NCBI GenBank assembly: GCA_947846985.1
Contig: CANTUZ010000026.1
Coordinates: 55,596,730 to 55,660,729, forward strand
Direction of reading: 5' to 3'
From: Fratercula arctica
Lineage: Eukaryota > Chordata > Aves > Charadriiformes > Alcidae
Length of the DNA: 64,000 nt
Of the stretch, positions 49,341 through 62,000 are shown piece after piece. The stretch's first letter is position 1. Each line of letters begins with the position of its first letter. A model generated the notes under the pieces. The model was not told the DNA's origin. It made no database searches and was given only the letters and a program-made list of their open reading frames with translations. Made by a program: the position numbers and the translations under genes.

Positions 49341-51065
49341 CTGTCTTTGTACAGAATATTTTTATATGGGGCAGTAGATGCTGCTACCAAAGTCCTACCG
49401 CTCCACCATGCCTTTAGGATATACATGCAGAAGAGAGAGTTCAAACTGAAGGTTTGCCTCCTCTCATGAACTAGGAGATTTTTTCCTATTTGAACACTTT
49501 CCCACCCCACTTAACCACACACAAGGGCAACCGATGTAGTTTTTTTGTTAAGGAATGAACACACCTTCCTGTTTTCACTTTCAAGCAAGGATATTATCTA
49601 ATGCATTGGCAAGTGTGCTACTGTCTTACATATTACAGCTCATACATTGCATTTTGGAATACAAATGAGAAGTTTGTAAGCTTTTGTAAGATGTAAAATG
49701 AAAAACTGAAAAACTACAGGTTTCTAAAAAGGGACAGAAAGAACCTGGAAAGGATTTGAATTCAAGATTAAAAGAGAGTTTTTGAAGCTGGAATATGAGT
49801 TTCATCACCCAGTGTGGGGGGGGTTGGGGTGTATGGAGATAACATTTCTTAAATTTAGCAGAAGTAGATCATACTGAGGCATGTATTAAGATGTGAAAGT
49901 GGCTTCTTCTATACTCTCATCAAGTAGATGGGTTTGCTTACATTTTTTTCAGTTTTCAATATTTAATATAATTAAACAATGTAGAAAGAGTCTTCTCATG
50001 AAGGAAAGAGAGATGTGTATCATTCTGAGGGTACTAAATCCCCAAACCTTTGATGTCGTGTATGAAGTGTATGGATTAAGCAGCCTTTTTAGTCTTTTTT
50101 GGTGAATGATTCTTCCTGATAAATCAGCAAAAGTGAAAGATCTTAGTAAAGACAGAGAATGTAAATCTGTATATTGCTCATATGTAGTCCAATAGAATAA
50201 TGAAATCAGGCATTCAGTAGGTTTTCCATTTTGTTTTTTCATGGGGTAGGAGAGTCTGGTAGGGATATCCTCCTCTCAGCACTTTGCTAGAGGTCAGAGT
50301 TACACTCTTAAGACAGATAGTTCAACATATGGTAAGATATAGCTTAATACCAAGCCTTCTTTAGAAAGCAGGTAAATATTCCTCATTCTAGTTTTGTCCT
50401 TTGTACAACAGGAAATGGATTTATTCTTATGTTCTTGCAAGCACCAGCACACTCTCTTGCCAGTAGCCTTCACTGGCAGGTGACCTACTTCTTCTGAAGA
50501 GCAGCACCCACCTTCCGCTTCCCAATTTAAATGAAATTTATTATCAGATTCTACCAGAGCACCTCTTTTTCTGACAGGTTACGATAATTATGCAGGTATT
50601 AAATTGCATCTTCGCTTACAAATGAAGAACAAATAGCTCTCTAACGGAGGCAGAAAGAAACTGAAAAGTAGCAGAACTCAAGATAAACTTCTGAAATACC
50701 CCTAAGACCTCCCACTCCTTTAATTGCATTCCTTAGCAGACCCTTGAAACCCTCTGAAAAACTGCAGTTCTAATTTCAGTGAAACATATAGCCAGTAACT
50801 GAATACTAAAAAAAACCACCTGCTGGATATATTTCTCCTGAAACGAAAGAAGTATCAGACTATTACTGGAATAGTATGCACCAAGTTTACTAGAAATTTT
50901 TCAGAAACCAAAGTCATGTGAAGTTTGGTTAACTTCGTGCCAATTAGTCCTTGGTAGTTACCATTAGAAAAATATTAATAATACAAAGCAGCAACAATCA
51001 GTGCTCAAATGTTTCTGTGTTCTGTTTTGTTGTATTAGCAAAATTATACTTCTAATTTACAGATT
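49341..51065. other. AT-rich unique sequence, no gene seen
   Basis: No supported gene. There is a short G-rich run near 49817-49833. All open frames are under 100 codons with no domain. Confidence 0.6.
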
Positions 51066-51395
51066 ACACAGAATCACAGAATCACAGAATGGTAGGGGTT
51101 GGAAGGGACCTCTGGAGATCATCTAGTCCAACCCCCCTGCCAGAGCAGGGTCACCTACTGCAGGTTGCACAGGAACGCGTCCAAGTGGGTTTTGAATGTC
51201 TCCAGAGACGGAGACTCCACCACCTCTCTGGGCAGCCTGTGCCAGTGCTCTGCCTCCCTCAAAGTAAAGAAGTTCCTCCTCACGTTGAGATGGAACTTCC
51301 TGTGTTCAAGTTTGTGCCTGTTTCCCCTTGTCCTGTCACTGGGCACCACTGAAAAGAGCCTGGCCCCATCCTCCTGACACCCACCCTTTAACTAT

Positions 51396-52115
51396 TTATA
51401 AGCATTGATAAGATCCCCCCCTCAGTTGTCTTTTTTCCAGACTGAAGAGACCCAAATCCCTCAGCCTTTCTTCATAAGAGAGGTGTTCCAGTCCCCTCAT
51501 CATCTTGGTAGCCCTTTGCTGTACCCTCTCCAGCAGTTCCCTGTCCTTCTTGAACCGGGGAGCCCAGAACTGGACATAGTACTCCAGGTGCGGCCTCACC
51601 AAGGCAGAGGAGAGGGGGAGGATGACCTTCCTTGACCTGCTGGCCACACTCTTCTTGATGCACCCCAGGATGCCACTGTCCTTCTTGGCCACAAGGGCAC
51701 ATTGCTGGCTCATGGTCATCCTGTTGTCCACCAGGACTCCCAGGTCTCTTTCCACCGAGCTGCTCTCCAGCAGGTCAGCCCCCAACCTGTACTGGTGCAT
51801 GGGGTTATTCCTCCCCAGGTGCAGCACCCTACACTTGCCCTTGTCGAATTTCATAAGGTTCCTCTCTGCCCAACTCTCCGGCCTGTCCAGGTCTCTCTGT
51901 ATGGCGGCACAGCCTTCTGCTGTGTCAGCCAACCCTCCCAGCTTTGTGTCATCAGCAAACTTGCTGAGGGTGCACTCTATCCCCTCATCCAGGTCATTGA
52001 TGAATATATTGAAGAGGACTGGACCCAGTACTGACCCCTGGGGGACATCACTTGTCACTGATCTCCAACTAGACTCTGTGCCCCTAATCATGACCCTCTG
52101 AGCACTGTCTTTCAA
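51396..52115 (-). pseudogene. CR1 ORF2 reverse transcriptase remnant (RT core and thumb)
   Basis: A 239-codon open stretch starting at TTG, covering the later RT motifs. [18 protein letters not shown] is near residues 29-46, FADDTKLGG near 73-81, and [35 protein letters not shown] and [19 protein letters not shown] follow. The catalytic aspartate pair is kept. The natural upstream part of the protein lies in another frame (52128-52394), so the copy is broken by an indel at about 52116-52128. Confidence 0.93.
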
Positions 52116-52127
52116 CCAGTTTTCTAT

Positions 52128-52394
52128 TCACCCCACTGTCTGTTCATCCAACCCACACTTTCTAAGCTTCCTTATGAGGATGCTGTGGGAGACCGTGTTG
52201 AATGCCTTGCTGAAGTCAAGGTAGACAACATCCACCGCCCTCCCCTCATCTATCCATCCAGTCATGCCATCATAGAAGGCTATCAGATTAGTCAGACATG
52301 ATTTCCCCTTGGTGAATCCATGTTGAGTACTTCTGATAGCTTTCCGTTCCTCCACCTGCCTTGAGATTACGACCAGAATGAGCTGTTCCATCAT
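52128..52394 (-). pseudogene. CR1 ORF2 reverse transcriptase remnant (upstream RT motifs)
   Basis: An 88-codon stretch, MMEQLILVVISRQVEE to CGLDEQTVG. It contains QHGFTKGKSCLTNL and VVYLDFSKAFNTVSHSIL, the latter carrying the first catalytic aspartate motif (LDFSKAF). It joins in order to the downstream frame on the minus strand but is separated from it by a frameshift. Confidence 0.9.
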
Positions 52395-52810
52395 CTTTCC
52401 AGGGATGGAGGTGAGGCTGACAGGCCTGTAGTTTCCTGGGTCCTCCTTCTTGCCCTTTTTGAAGACTGGAGTGACACTGGCTTTCCTTCAGTCCTCAGGC
52501 ACCTCGCCTGTTCTCCCGGACCTTTCAAAGATGATGGAGAGTGGCCCAACAATGACTTCCACCAGCTCCCTCAGCACTCTTGGGTGCATCCCATCGGGAC
52601 CCATGGATTTGTGGATACCCAATTGACCGAATGATCTCTCACTTGATCCTTCTCAACCAAGGGGAAGTCTTCCTCCATCCAGACTTTCCCTGTTACTTTC
52701 TCCAAAGTCTGGGACTCCTGAGGGCTGGGCCGAGCAGCAAAGACCGAAGCAAAGAAGGCATTCAGTAACTCTGCCTTCTCCGCATCCTCCATCAGATTCC
52801 ATTCTTTAGT

Positions 52811-55800
52811 CACTGAAGACCATGTGATTTGCATCAATCCCTCATAACACTGCCTCTGTGTAGCATGTGCCTTTGGTTTGAACAGATCCCCAGATCTCTC
52901 TTGCTGAAAACATTCAGCTATTTGACTTAACCAGAGAAGGAGCAAGACAAAGCTCTTAATGTAGTGGGATATGTTTGAGTGAAATAATACCTTCTCATAG
53001 GAGCTCTGCAAATGCACAACTTAAATATACTCAGTATCTCTGGCTAAATTTGGGGGGTAATTTAAGCCTCTTTAATTGTAAAAGTCAATTTTCTGCAGCA
53101 AAGTTTGCAGACCAAATTTCACCTCACTTTTTTACCGAATCTGGTAGAAGAAGGGTTAGAACACTCCCCTTTGAGCAACCCTCAGAGAAAACATCCCCCA
53201 GGCTTCTTCTTGCACCGTTTCCTTCTTTCTCGGTTGGAATATCCTTCTTAGGGTTCTGTCTGGCTCATCCATGTCGCTGTGAAAGCATGGATAGGGCTTT
53301 TATTTCTTTTTTTCCTAGTCAACATTAAAAGAGGGATTGTTGTCGCAGTGCATATGGCCTCGGACTTCTGGCAGTGATCGTAAAGGAAATATGTGCTGTG
53401 GGACCTAATGGCAAAAAGTCAAAGCTGTGGCAGACAGGCAGCTGGCAGTACAAGGTGCGCTACTAGTCAGGTCTCTCGTTCAACAGAGACCAGACACACA
53501 AAAACACATTGTGCAGCACACATTAAAAATGTCATACCTTAAAGGATTTGTGGTGTCTGATTGTTTCCCACATACTTTTACTATTCTCGCAAGAACTCAA
53601 ACACCATGGGCACCACTGTATCAATTCAGGCACTATATGAATGGAAAAAACTTAGTTTAGAGCCCTTTGGTACTCATTCTGAAAACACAGAGGAAGTAGT
53701 CATGAAGACAGTTTTATAAGAGTAGCTTGTTCTTATATGCTAGCTTTTTCTTTAGAGGATGTCTCTATAGGGTCGGTAAGCCATGGTACACAAGCAGAAT
53801 ACTTACTTTAAATTGTTATCAAGGCTTTATGGTCTCTGAAATACAAAGAGAAATCAAGATGCTTCACATTTCCCCAGCTTATGTTTACCAACACACCGTA
53901 GACTGACTTCATCTTACCAATGAATGTGTTGTTTTCTACTAGTATTTCTTTGATGGGTTAAAAGTTAAATGCTTCTCAGATATATTTTCTTGTAACAAAT
54001 TTCCCAGAGAGAACCTCAGCAATTTTCTAGTGAAGACCAAGTATGATGATAACAAAAAATAAATTTTTTTCTGACTTTTTTTTTATTTCCAATATACAAT
54101 AGGAAAAAGAGTATCTTTTTTTTAAAAAAAAAAAAAAAAAGCAATTGCAGAAAATGAAATCAGCACAATATTAGAGATAGAGCTCTTAAAAAACCTAAAA
54201 GTAAGATTTTCTCCAAAGATTAATCAAATCCTATTTCTTCAAATTAAGATGTGCTACCAGATTCTCCACCTTTTCTCAGGGGAAAAAAATTTTTAAAAAT
54301 TCTAGCATTACAGGGTAGAATTTAAGGACTGGTCTTCTCTGTGTGTAATCACTGTTTGAATGTGGATCCACTAATTCTTAATCATAGAATATCAAAAATC
54401 ATATTATTACATAAAAAACACTTGTGTTTTGATTACTGTACCTCACAACAGAGCTCCTAATCCGGCCCTTTTGGCAGGGTCAGCTATAAAGATGCCCAAA
54501 CCAAGCTCCTAATGAGAATATCCAGAAATCACAATGGTTCATATGTAAATACAGATGCTTTGTAAGCCTGGGCTGGTTCTACCTCTGAGGGCTAAATATA
54601 TCCTGTAAAAGCATTGTCCTCTGAATAAAAATTTAACTGTGAAGCATTGCCTCATTTAACTGTCTTGTACTTTGCTCTATCTTCTCACCTTTTCAGCTTT
54701 TAATGTTTTCCCATGTATTGCATATGTCTGTTTCCACAGTGATTGCTCTACCATTCACATGGTTACTGATTAACCTATAAGTGCAGTTAAAGGATTATCC
54801 TGAGACAAGACGCTTCCAAGACACTAATGGTTTTATTAACCGACTGCAGTCTTCCTTTGAGTATCACAATCCAACTGTAGTTAATTATGCAGCTCTGAGC
54901 ATATTGTTTTTTACTTCATTAAGGGTATGAAGAATAGCTTTCTGATTGTCCAATATATACATAAATTTCACTGCATCACAGCAACTATTTGTTGAAATGA
55001 CTTCTGTCTTATTCTTGAGCATGTAACACCTGCTTTTTAGACATGTGGGCAGCCTAGACTTTCTTGATGAAGAGAACATCAAGTGCTCATTAAATCTTAA
55101 CGTAAAAACTTGTGCATTACAGACACAGCACATACAATCCTTACGATTAAAGAATGTTTCTTAAATTGTTGTTTATGACCGCTCCATCTGAATTTGGAGG
55201 CAAAACGCTACTTAACACCTGGTTGAGCATCTGTTAATCAGTGGGTTTGAAATCCCCAAGAGCACTGTCAAATATATTGATAAAAAGAAACACCATCCTT
55301 AAGTTCAAGAAGTTATGGTGAGTGGTGATGACTAACTGGAGAATTAACACAGTTGTTTGGTAGTGAGTCCAAGTGACCGTTTACAAAGTAATGAGCACAA
55401 TAATAAAACCATGATCATGAGTCCCCTCTCCATTATCGTATTTATCCACATTTTGTGAAGTGGTAACCCCATGGCTACTGGTCTGCTAAACTGCAACTTA
55501 AACACAAGGCCATCTCTCCTGTACTAGCTCCTCACGCGTCCCTCTGGCTCGCTGCTGAGTTTCCAGTGCAGCGTGCTGTGGAAGCTGGCAAGAGGGGCAA
55601 CTGTGCGTTCCTTGGTTTGCTTCTGCTATCCAGTGCCCTTAAAAGATCATGTTTTCTTCAGGGTTAACCCCAAAGCAGACCTCATGCGGCCTGGTGCCTA
55701 TCTGTGCCTTCCAGCTGCTATGCATCTGACCCACAAGTATCTCCCCTGTGTTTGCTCCTGGTGAAGAGTGTCAGAACGAGCTATTGTTAAAACCACACCA

Positions 55801-57659
55801 CGTGGACTCACATTTTCTTGCTGTCAGATTTTCCAATCAGTTATACTGCTGCGAAGTCAATGGAAAATACTGTCATCCTCGGCGGGACCGCAAAAGATGC
55901 ATTAGCTTGGAGTCTGCAGATGGCAAGTGAGCAGAGGGTGAACTGCTGTGAAGCACCGAGCTGTAAATTGTCCCTCGACTGCCTTGCTGTCATAGTGAGA
56001 CATGTAGTGTGGTGCCACCTTGGACACCTTAGAATGAAGATGTCGTGGGCTTGAACAGGGTAGGGAAAACAGAACGTGTGTGTATTTAAACAAAAATTCT
56101 TACAAAAGCATTGAGGTTTTTAAAAGGTTTTAATTAAGTTCAGTTGTTAAGAAATAATTATCACTCTCGAGGTACTGTAATTGAAAGCTAAGCAGTGCTA
56201 ATGGGACTATCAATCGTACAAGTTAAGAGCAAACTCCACCAGGGATTTGCAGCATCAAGGTCTTTGTACAAAAATCTATGAAGTTAAATGAATAATCTAT
56301 AAGCTGTTCGCATGCTTGTGGGGGGACACTGGCTTCTGTTGCTGAGACGCTCTAGGAGTAATAAAATGCTATGAAATTTCAGCAAAACCCCACAGTTAAG
56401 TCACGTGAGTGTGTATCTGTGTTTGTGCGTGTGGCTCAGGAGACTTAAAAATAGAAGACATCAGAGTTTTATATTTAATCTTGAACACTCAGAGGTTTCA
56501 ATTGAGGACTGCCACAGCAAATAGTTTTAGCACTAAAGCAGGCTTTGCCTATGTCAGGTATGCAAGCAAGTTAAGAAAGAAGGGAAAGAGTAAATTAAGT
56601 TCACAGTTTCCTATGTGATAAACTGCATTTGTCACGAGAGGTCTCAGAGGAAAGTTAGTACTTACCAGAAGTGTTCAGGAGTACATGTAATTTTGGAATA
56701 TGAAAAAAAGGGCTGAAAAGCAGAATACTTGAAATTTAATTGGCTTGCCTTAATATGACTGAAGCGACATTCTGCTGAAAATTAACACTTTTATTGAAGA
56801 CCTCAAAATGTGATACCTTGATTTTGTGATTGCGTTTAAGATGTTTCCATTTACACATTAAAAGTTTAAAGATGTACAAACCTACAAAAAATACCCCAGA
56901 GACAGCATCACTGTAATGTCATGGGAAAGAACACATCCAATATAATTCATTGTTACTGTCATTGAAATACAGCTTTACTTTCAAAGATAACATTGTTTAA
57001 CATAGTTTAAATGTCATAATTTAAATATTAATTAAAGGTTTTCATTACAAAGCAAGCACCAACCAAGCAAGCAAACTCTCTCCTCCTTTTATCTCAGATG
57101 CTTATAAAATACAAGAAAAAATGAATGGAACTGGTTTCTGTCTTCCTGCATAGGCCTACAGGTAGCAATGTGACTGAATTTGTCAAATGTCATTGTACTT
57201 TAATGATATGCTTCAGCCTTTTATCAACTTTGCCAGTTTAATCTGGTTTTTCCAGTCTATAATTTCCTGTCATGCAGGTTTTTTTTGTTCCCTGGGTTGA
57301 ATATTTAGTCATTTCCATTCTCTTCTTCTCAGACAATACTCAATGACGCCAAGGGACTCAGTCATTAATAATCAGTAATGGGACAGTATGGAGAAACCAG
57401 TGTTAGACTTACTGGAGCTAATCACCCTGGGAAAATAAAAGCATTGCCTCCACCTGCTTTCTCACAAGCAAAGATGAGAGATCACAATGCAAGAAGTCAT
57501 TTGTCTGCACTACTACGTGGATGTTTAAGGGCATGTGAGTTGGAAGGTAAAAGGCAATTTGTCATCAAATTCTTTGTGTTTGGTTCTTTCCCTCTTTACA
57601 TATGGTTATGTTGTAAACATCTGATTACTGAGCTGGTTTTGTTGGGTTATGTGATAAAG
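52811..57659. other. Unique sequence, no gene seen
   Basis: No supported gene. T8A17 at 54116-54140 is a hairpin-prone run. 55500-56060 is richer in GC and CpG than its flanks, with a palindromic CCACGTGG E-box (55798-55805) and CTCGGCGGGACCG near 55878-55890. 56110-56210 is AT-rich with TTAATTAAG and AATAATTATC and looks like possible conserved non-coding DNA. None of this reaches the level of a gene. Confidence 0.55.
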
Positions 57660-58269
57660 CTCATCTGCACACCCACCAAGGAGCACAGAGCGACTATGGC
57701 AGGAGTGGGACCCCAAATAACACCCTGCACTGGCTGCTCCCAGGCTTGCCCCAGGGCCACCAGCTCATCAAAGGCCCATCACACCAGCCCCGAGGAGCCC
57801 AGGGGCAGGATGGCAGGCAGGAACCCAAATCAAAAGCTCCTGAGGAACGAGTCACCTTGCCATGGCCCTCCCAGGACTGTCCCAGGAGAGCCCCAGCCTG
57901 TGTCCAGCACAAAACCCACCACCAGCAGCCACCGGGAGCACCCCCGGGTCACACTTCTGACTGAGGGGGGTTGCTGCCCAGGGCTGGGGGACACATTGTG
58001 GGTGCGGGGGAAGAGCAGCTTGGGATCCCATTGGATTTATTATGGGATGTCTGGGGAGGAACCAAAGGTGGGAAAAGGCGGTTGAGATCATCTAGGGAGG
58101 ACCAGGAATGGGAAGATGAGGGGCAAGGGGGCAAAAAGGGCTGGTGGCAGGTGAGTAGTTGGCTGGTGGGTACGCTGTCAGCCATGCCCTGCGCCTGGGC
58201 AGCACAGCCTGTCCCAGCTGCTCGCCAGAGTCCTTCCGCATCCGCACTCTGTCAGTGACGGCTCTCCAG

Positions 58270-58350
58270 TCTATGTATGTGTGTGCGCACGTGTGTGTGT
58301 GTGTGTGTGTGCGTGCACATGTGCATGTGTGTGCTGGTGCACACACATGG
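58270..58350. repeat. (TG)n alternating tract 1
   Basis: Alternating purine-pyrimidine with GTGTGCGCACGTGTGTG and TGCGTGCACATGTGCATGTG, the strongest Z-DNA-type sequence in the window. Confidence 0.85.
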
Positions 58351-58554
58351 GGTCTGAGTGCAGCGGCTGGGGCCAGGGGCGGGTGCGAGCCCTTGTCCCT
58401 GGTGCAGCCGCCACAGCGGGTGTGAGTGCGTGAGTGAGTGTGCGAGTGCCAGAGAGGACGGGGTGCTGGGCTGGTGAAGTGGCTGGGGTTGAGTAGGTGT
58501 GGGCATCTCTGGGGGCAACAGCACAAGGGGTTTGGCTTTGGGGACAGGGGAGAT

Positions 58555-58620
58555 GCAGACGTGTATGTGTGTGTCTATATGTGTCTCTATGTGTGTGTGT
58601 GTGTGAGCACACATGTACAA
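58555..58620. repeat. (TG)n alternating tract 2
   Basis: GTGTATGTGTGTGTCTATATG and a (GT)n run with GAGCACACATGTAC. Confidence 0.85.
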
Positions 58621-58844
58621 GTCCATCACAGCAGCTGCTGTGGGGCTGCATCCTCAGGGGCTGTATGTCCTGGTGCCAGCAACTGAGGAGACTGGGACCC
58701 CAGGGCAGCTGCTGGTCAGGCTGAGGGTCTGAGCCAGCTGCCAGAGGGACCCACCTCGTCCATAAATGTCTTTGTGTTGTCACTTGTGGAACCCCATCCT
58801 GCTCTGCTGGAGAGAGGAGCAGGATGGGAGCCTCGGTGCTGCCT

Positions 58845-58945
58845 GTGTCCATGCGCGTGTTCTGTGTGTCTGTCTGATCCGTGTGTCCAGGCACATGTAT
58901 AGGTACATACGTGGTGTACACATGTGCTCTGTGTGCATCTGCCTG
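58845..58945. repeat. (TG)-rich tract 3, degenerate
   Basis: GTGTCCATGCGCGTGTTCTG, GTACATACGTGGTGTACACA and TGTGCTCTGTGTGCATC. More interrupted than tracts 1 and 2. Confidence 0.7.
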
Positions 58946-59050
58946 CGGGGAACGTGTCTCCAGCCTCGCTGCTGGTTGGAGCCGGGGACATGGAGCTGAG
59001 CAGCCTCCCCTCTCCCAGGCCCTTGGATCCGGCAGGATATACTCTCCTGC

Positions 59051-62000
59051 AACCTAAATATGTATTTTTAAAAAGTGATAGTAGAATTATTTCTATATAA
59101 ACATTTTAACAACTTATCTATTCATACAGAAATAAAAGTTTATTTATAAGTTTAACATTTATTCAAGGATAAAACTTGAGCCTATTAGGGGACTTGGATT
59201 CAGCTCCCAGACTGATTTTTTTTCTCATAAAAGTCTTATAGCTGTTGGCAGTTTTGTCTGAAACAGCGCTGGCTGAGGGCTACGGTCTTGACCCACCATT
59301 GATCTCAGTACAACTGTGAGGAGGCCTGCCAGGCGCAGCTGGTCTGTGCAGATGCAAAGTGCTCATCTCCGTGAAGTGGCAAACATTCAGAGTTTGGCTC
59401 ACCATTTAAATTTTAATCAGCTCCCTATTATTGTAAGCAGCTATTTCTTATATTCCTGTTTATTAAGAGGATTTGACATGCAGGTTACACATGCAGATTC
59501 CATCTGAAACTAGTCATTGTTTGTGCCACTATTTCAACTGGAGGAATATTTCATAAACACATTCTGATGATGATCTGCAATTGTCTTTAATTTCCAGTCT
59601 GAAGGCACTCCTGGCTGATCTATTTTTCTTTTGTGATTATAACTCTTAAGCTCTGATTTTTTTTCTTTTCTTCCCTAGCATTTATCTCCTGATGCTCATA
59701 GAGAGAGCAAATATATCCTTTCATTCCCCTAGCCAACCATTTCAAAAATATGTTCACACTGCATATTTGGCCTGTGCCTGAGACTCTTAAATTTTTACTG
59801 CATCGAAAATAACACAGCCAGGCACCAGCCTCTCAGTTTGAAAACAACAGCTAACAACTGGGAAGCACTAAGGAACAGCTTTCTAAACTGTGTCTCAGCT
59901 GTGACTGACTTGAGCTCTCCATTTTAATACAGTTAAACCTAGCCAGACTGGACCCTTTATTATACTGCTGCATATAGGAAGCAAATAATGCCTCCCCACC
60001 AAATTCCTGGGTTCCCTTTTCACTGGTCCTTGAAAACTATCCATTTTTTTTTTTCAAGGATGGAGTCAAATGCAGTGTTGTAATGCAGATGTGACCTTTC
60101 CACCTTACACAGCAGCAATAGGTAGCATTCCGTACAGAAGAGTTTACACCATCAGTATTGAAAAAAAACCCAAAAAGTATAATCAAGTCTTTGCAAGGCT
60201 GCATGTAACAATGACAAGAATACAACTATCACTTTCAGAAAAAATGCTTTTGGTATTACTAATTACTAAACATGAATTATTATTCTGGTGGTGAGAACGT
60301 GCTTGCATCTGTTTATCCCACACATTATGCAGGCATGTAAGGATTATTTACTCTCCCTAGGAAAAGAAGAAAAAGCCATATGGAATTTACTATAAACTGT
60401 GGAAACAGCTGAAGATCTCGAGCATCTGTGATGAGCAGTAACAGAGATTATTTTAGCTTGCTTTATGGAGCATATGGTGAAACTATTGCATCCCATGAAA
60501 CTGTTAATCTCTTTGAAAACAATGGGATTACTAATGAGTTTATCAAATCATTAACCTAAATAAACTGGGATGATAATCCGGATTCCAGAATATAATTTGC
60601 AAAGAAACTAAGTATCAGCCTAGCTATGCCCAGCAGTTTCAATGGGAGGTAAGCAGCCAACAGGGAGCTATCTTAATTGCCTCGTAGTTGCGGGACAGGA
60701 GATGACATGAAAAGAAGTCTACTTTAGTAACACAGAGGTACACTTGCAAAAGGGTAAAGGTTATCAAAAGCATTTACTTGTGCCCATACGCTGGTAGTAG
60801 ACTTATAATACTGATGACCTAGACAGGATCAGTCCAAAACAGAAGAGTTTGAAATATCCCATGTTTTTTAAATTACTGATGGAATTTTTTAAAGCATCTA
60901 AATGAAATTACTTTCCTCATCTGTAAAGCAGAGATTTTCAATAAGCTCTAGTATGTATTTGGACTCAAGTTACATTTGAAAATACTATCCTAATTATCTT
61001 TCACTGCATTTATCACTATTCAGAGAGAGGTTGTGGTGTGTGGTAAAGCAAGAGGATGCTGCCCTGTACTTTACCTGAATGCCTGCAAAAACCCTGCTGG
61101 GAAGAATTAGTCTCTGTGTACATTCACATTTTGTTTCCAAAATACCTTTTCAAGCACTCTGAAATGTTTGTTTGTTTTTATTCCAGTAAAGAATAATCTC
61201 TTATTGTTCCCTACGCAGGCAAAGAAAGAGAAGACACATTCATTGAAAGTATTTATGGGGGCAGGGCCTTGCTTCAGACACCAATATTACAACGGGGTTT
61301 CATTGAGAACTTTCGTTTTGTGGGAATGTCACTGTAAAGTCACCCTTACTCCACACTTTTTCCTCACTTTGCATCAGTTTCTTTCTGTGGACAAAATAGT
61401 CAAGTAAGTAGTGCATTATACCGCTAACTGCTGTGAGACACCACTGGTACTTGGCTTTGAATCTCGCACAGCCCCTCTTCTTTATTTGGTGCATACTTGC
61501 ATATCGTGGATTTCCAACACTCAATGACAAAATTCTGTTTAAGATTTAAAATGTGAAACAAATAAGTATATAATACCAGAAATTCTTACCATTTCTATGC
61601 CAACGTGTACTTTTAAATTTGGCTACAACAATTTCCACCGTGTACATTTGCTCCACGTGACTGGAAATGACAGCAATTTCCTCTTCTGTGTATCACCAAA
61701 GTTTTGAAGGAGCGTCTTAAAGTAGTGCAATATAAAAGAACATTTGGTGCTGTGCCCCACTTGGCCCCCCTGAATTCTACTTTGCCAGCAGATCGCACCT
61801 GAGAACTGAACATGTTTTTTCAAATGTATAATGTCAAGACGTAAGCAACAGGATGTCTCCTCCTGTTATCTCCTCCTGTCTCCAAGTGTGGGGAGAACAG
61901 TCAACAAGAGAACTTTTAGAACAACAAGAGGCAGAAATTCATCCCCTAATGATCTTTTTCTACAGGCATGTAATTCAGAGAGGCCTGATTGCTGCCTCTT

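Larger units (their letters stand above)
51066..52810 (-). mobile_element. CR1 LINE, longest copy in the window (5'-truncated)
   Basis: A minus-strand CR1. The plus strand opens with three reversed octamers (ACAGAATC, ACAGAATC, ACAGAATGG; 51067-51093), then GGTAGGGGTTGGAAGGGACC. Reading leftwards on the minus strand from about 52800: EKAELLNAFFASVF, EDFPLVEKDQVRDH, then the linker with a stop where Trp is expected (near 52488), [78 protein letters not shown], and the C-terminal [14 protein letters not shown] block. The catalytic FADD is intact, but the frame shifts near 52116-52128 and elsewhere. The 5' ORF2 endonuclease and ORF1 are absent. It is the same subfamily as the copy at 9.4 kb and somewhat better preserved. 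Confidence 0.95.
57660..59050. other. GC-rich block with three alternating purine-pyrimidine tracts
   Basis: Composition changes abruptly near 57660 and back near 59050; between them GC is clearly above half while both flanks are AT-rich. Frames stay open on both strands (up to 235 codons), but the peptides are Pro/Gly/Ser/His-rich with no family resemblance, and their frames overlap each other. TG/CA-alternating clusters lie at about 58270-58350, 58555-58620 and 58845-58945, roughly 290 bases apart. The interposed sequences share phrases (GTCTGAG near 58351 and 58727; CCTGGTG near 58398 and 58669), hinting at a degenerate long tandem repeat. It may be a minisatellite-derived block, a fragment moved from a GC-rich microchromosome region, or an unrecognised repeat. 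Confidence 0.5.

Noticed and set aside
51622..52101. 159-codon plus-strand frame
   Set aside because: Antisense shadow of the minus-strand CR1 reverse transcriptase.
57378..58085. 235-codon open frame on plus
   Set aside because: It straddles the boundary from AT-rich to GC-rich DNA with a change in composition mid-frame. The GC-rich half is open in several frames on both strands, and no domain or family was recognised.
58252..58921. His/Thr-rich frames (HTHTHT)
   Set aside because: Translation of the (TG)n/(CA)n tracts; low complexity.
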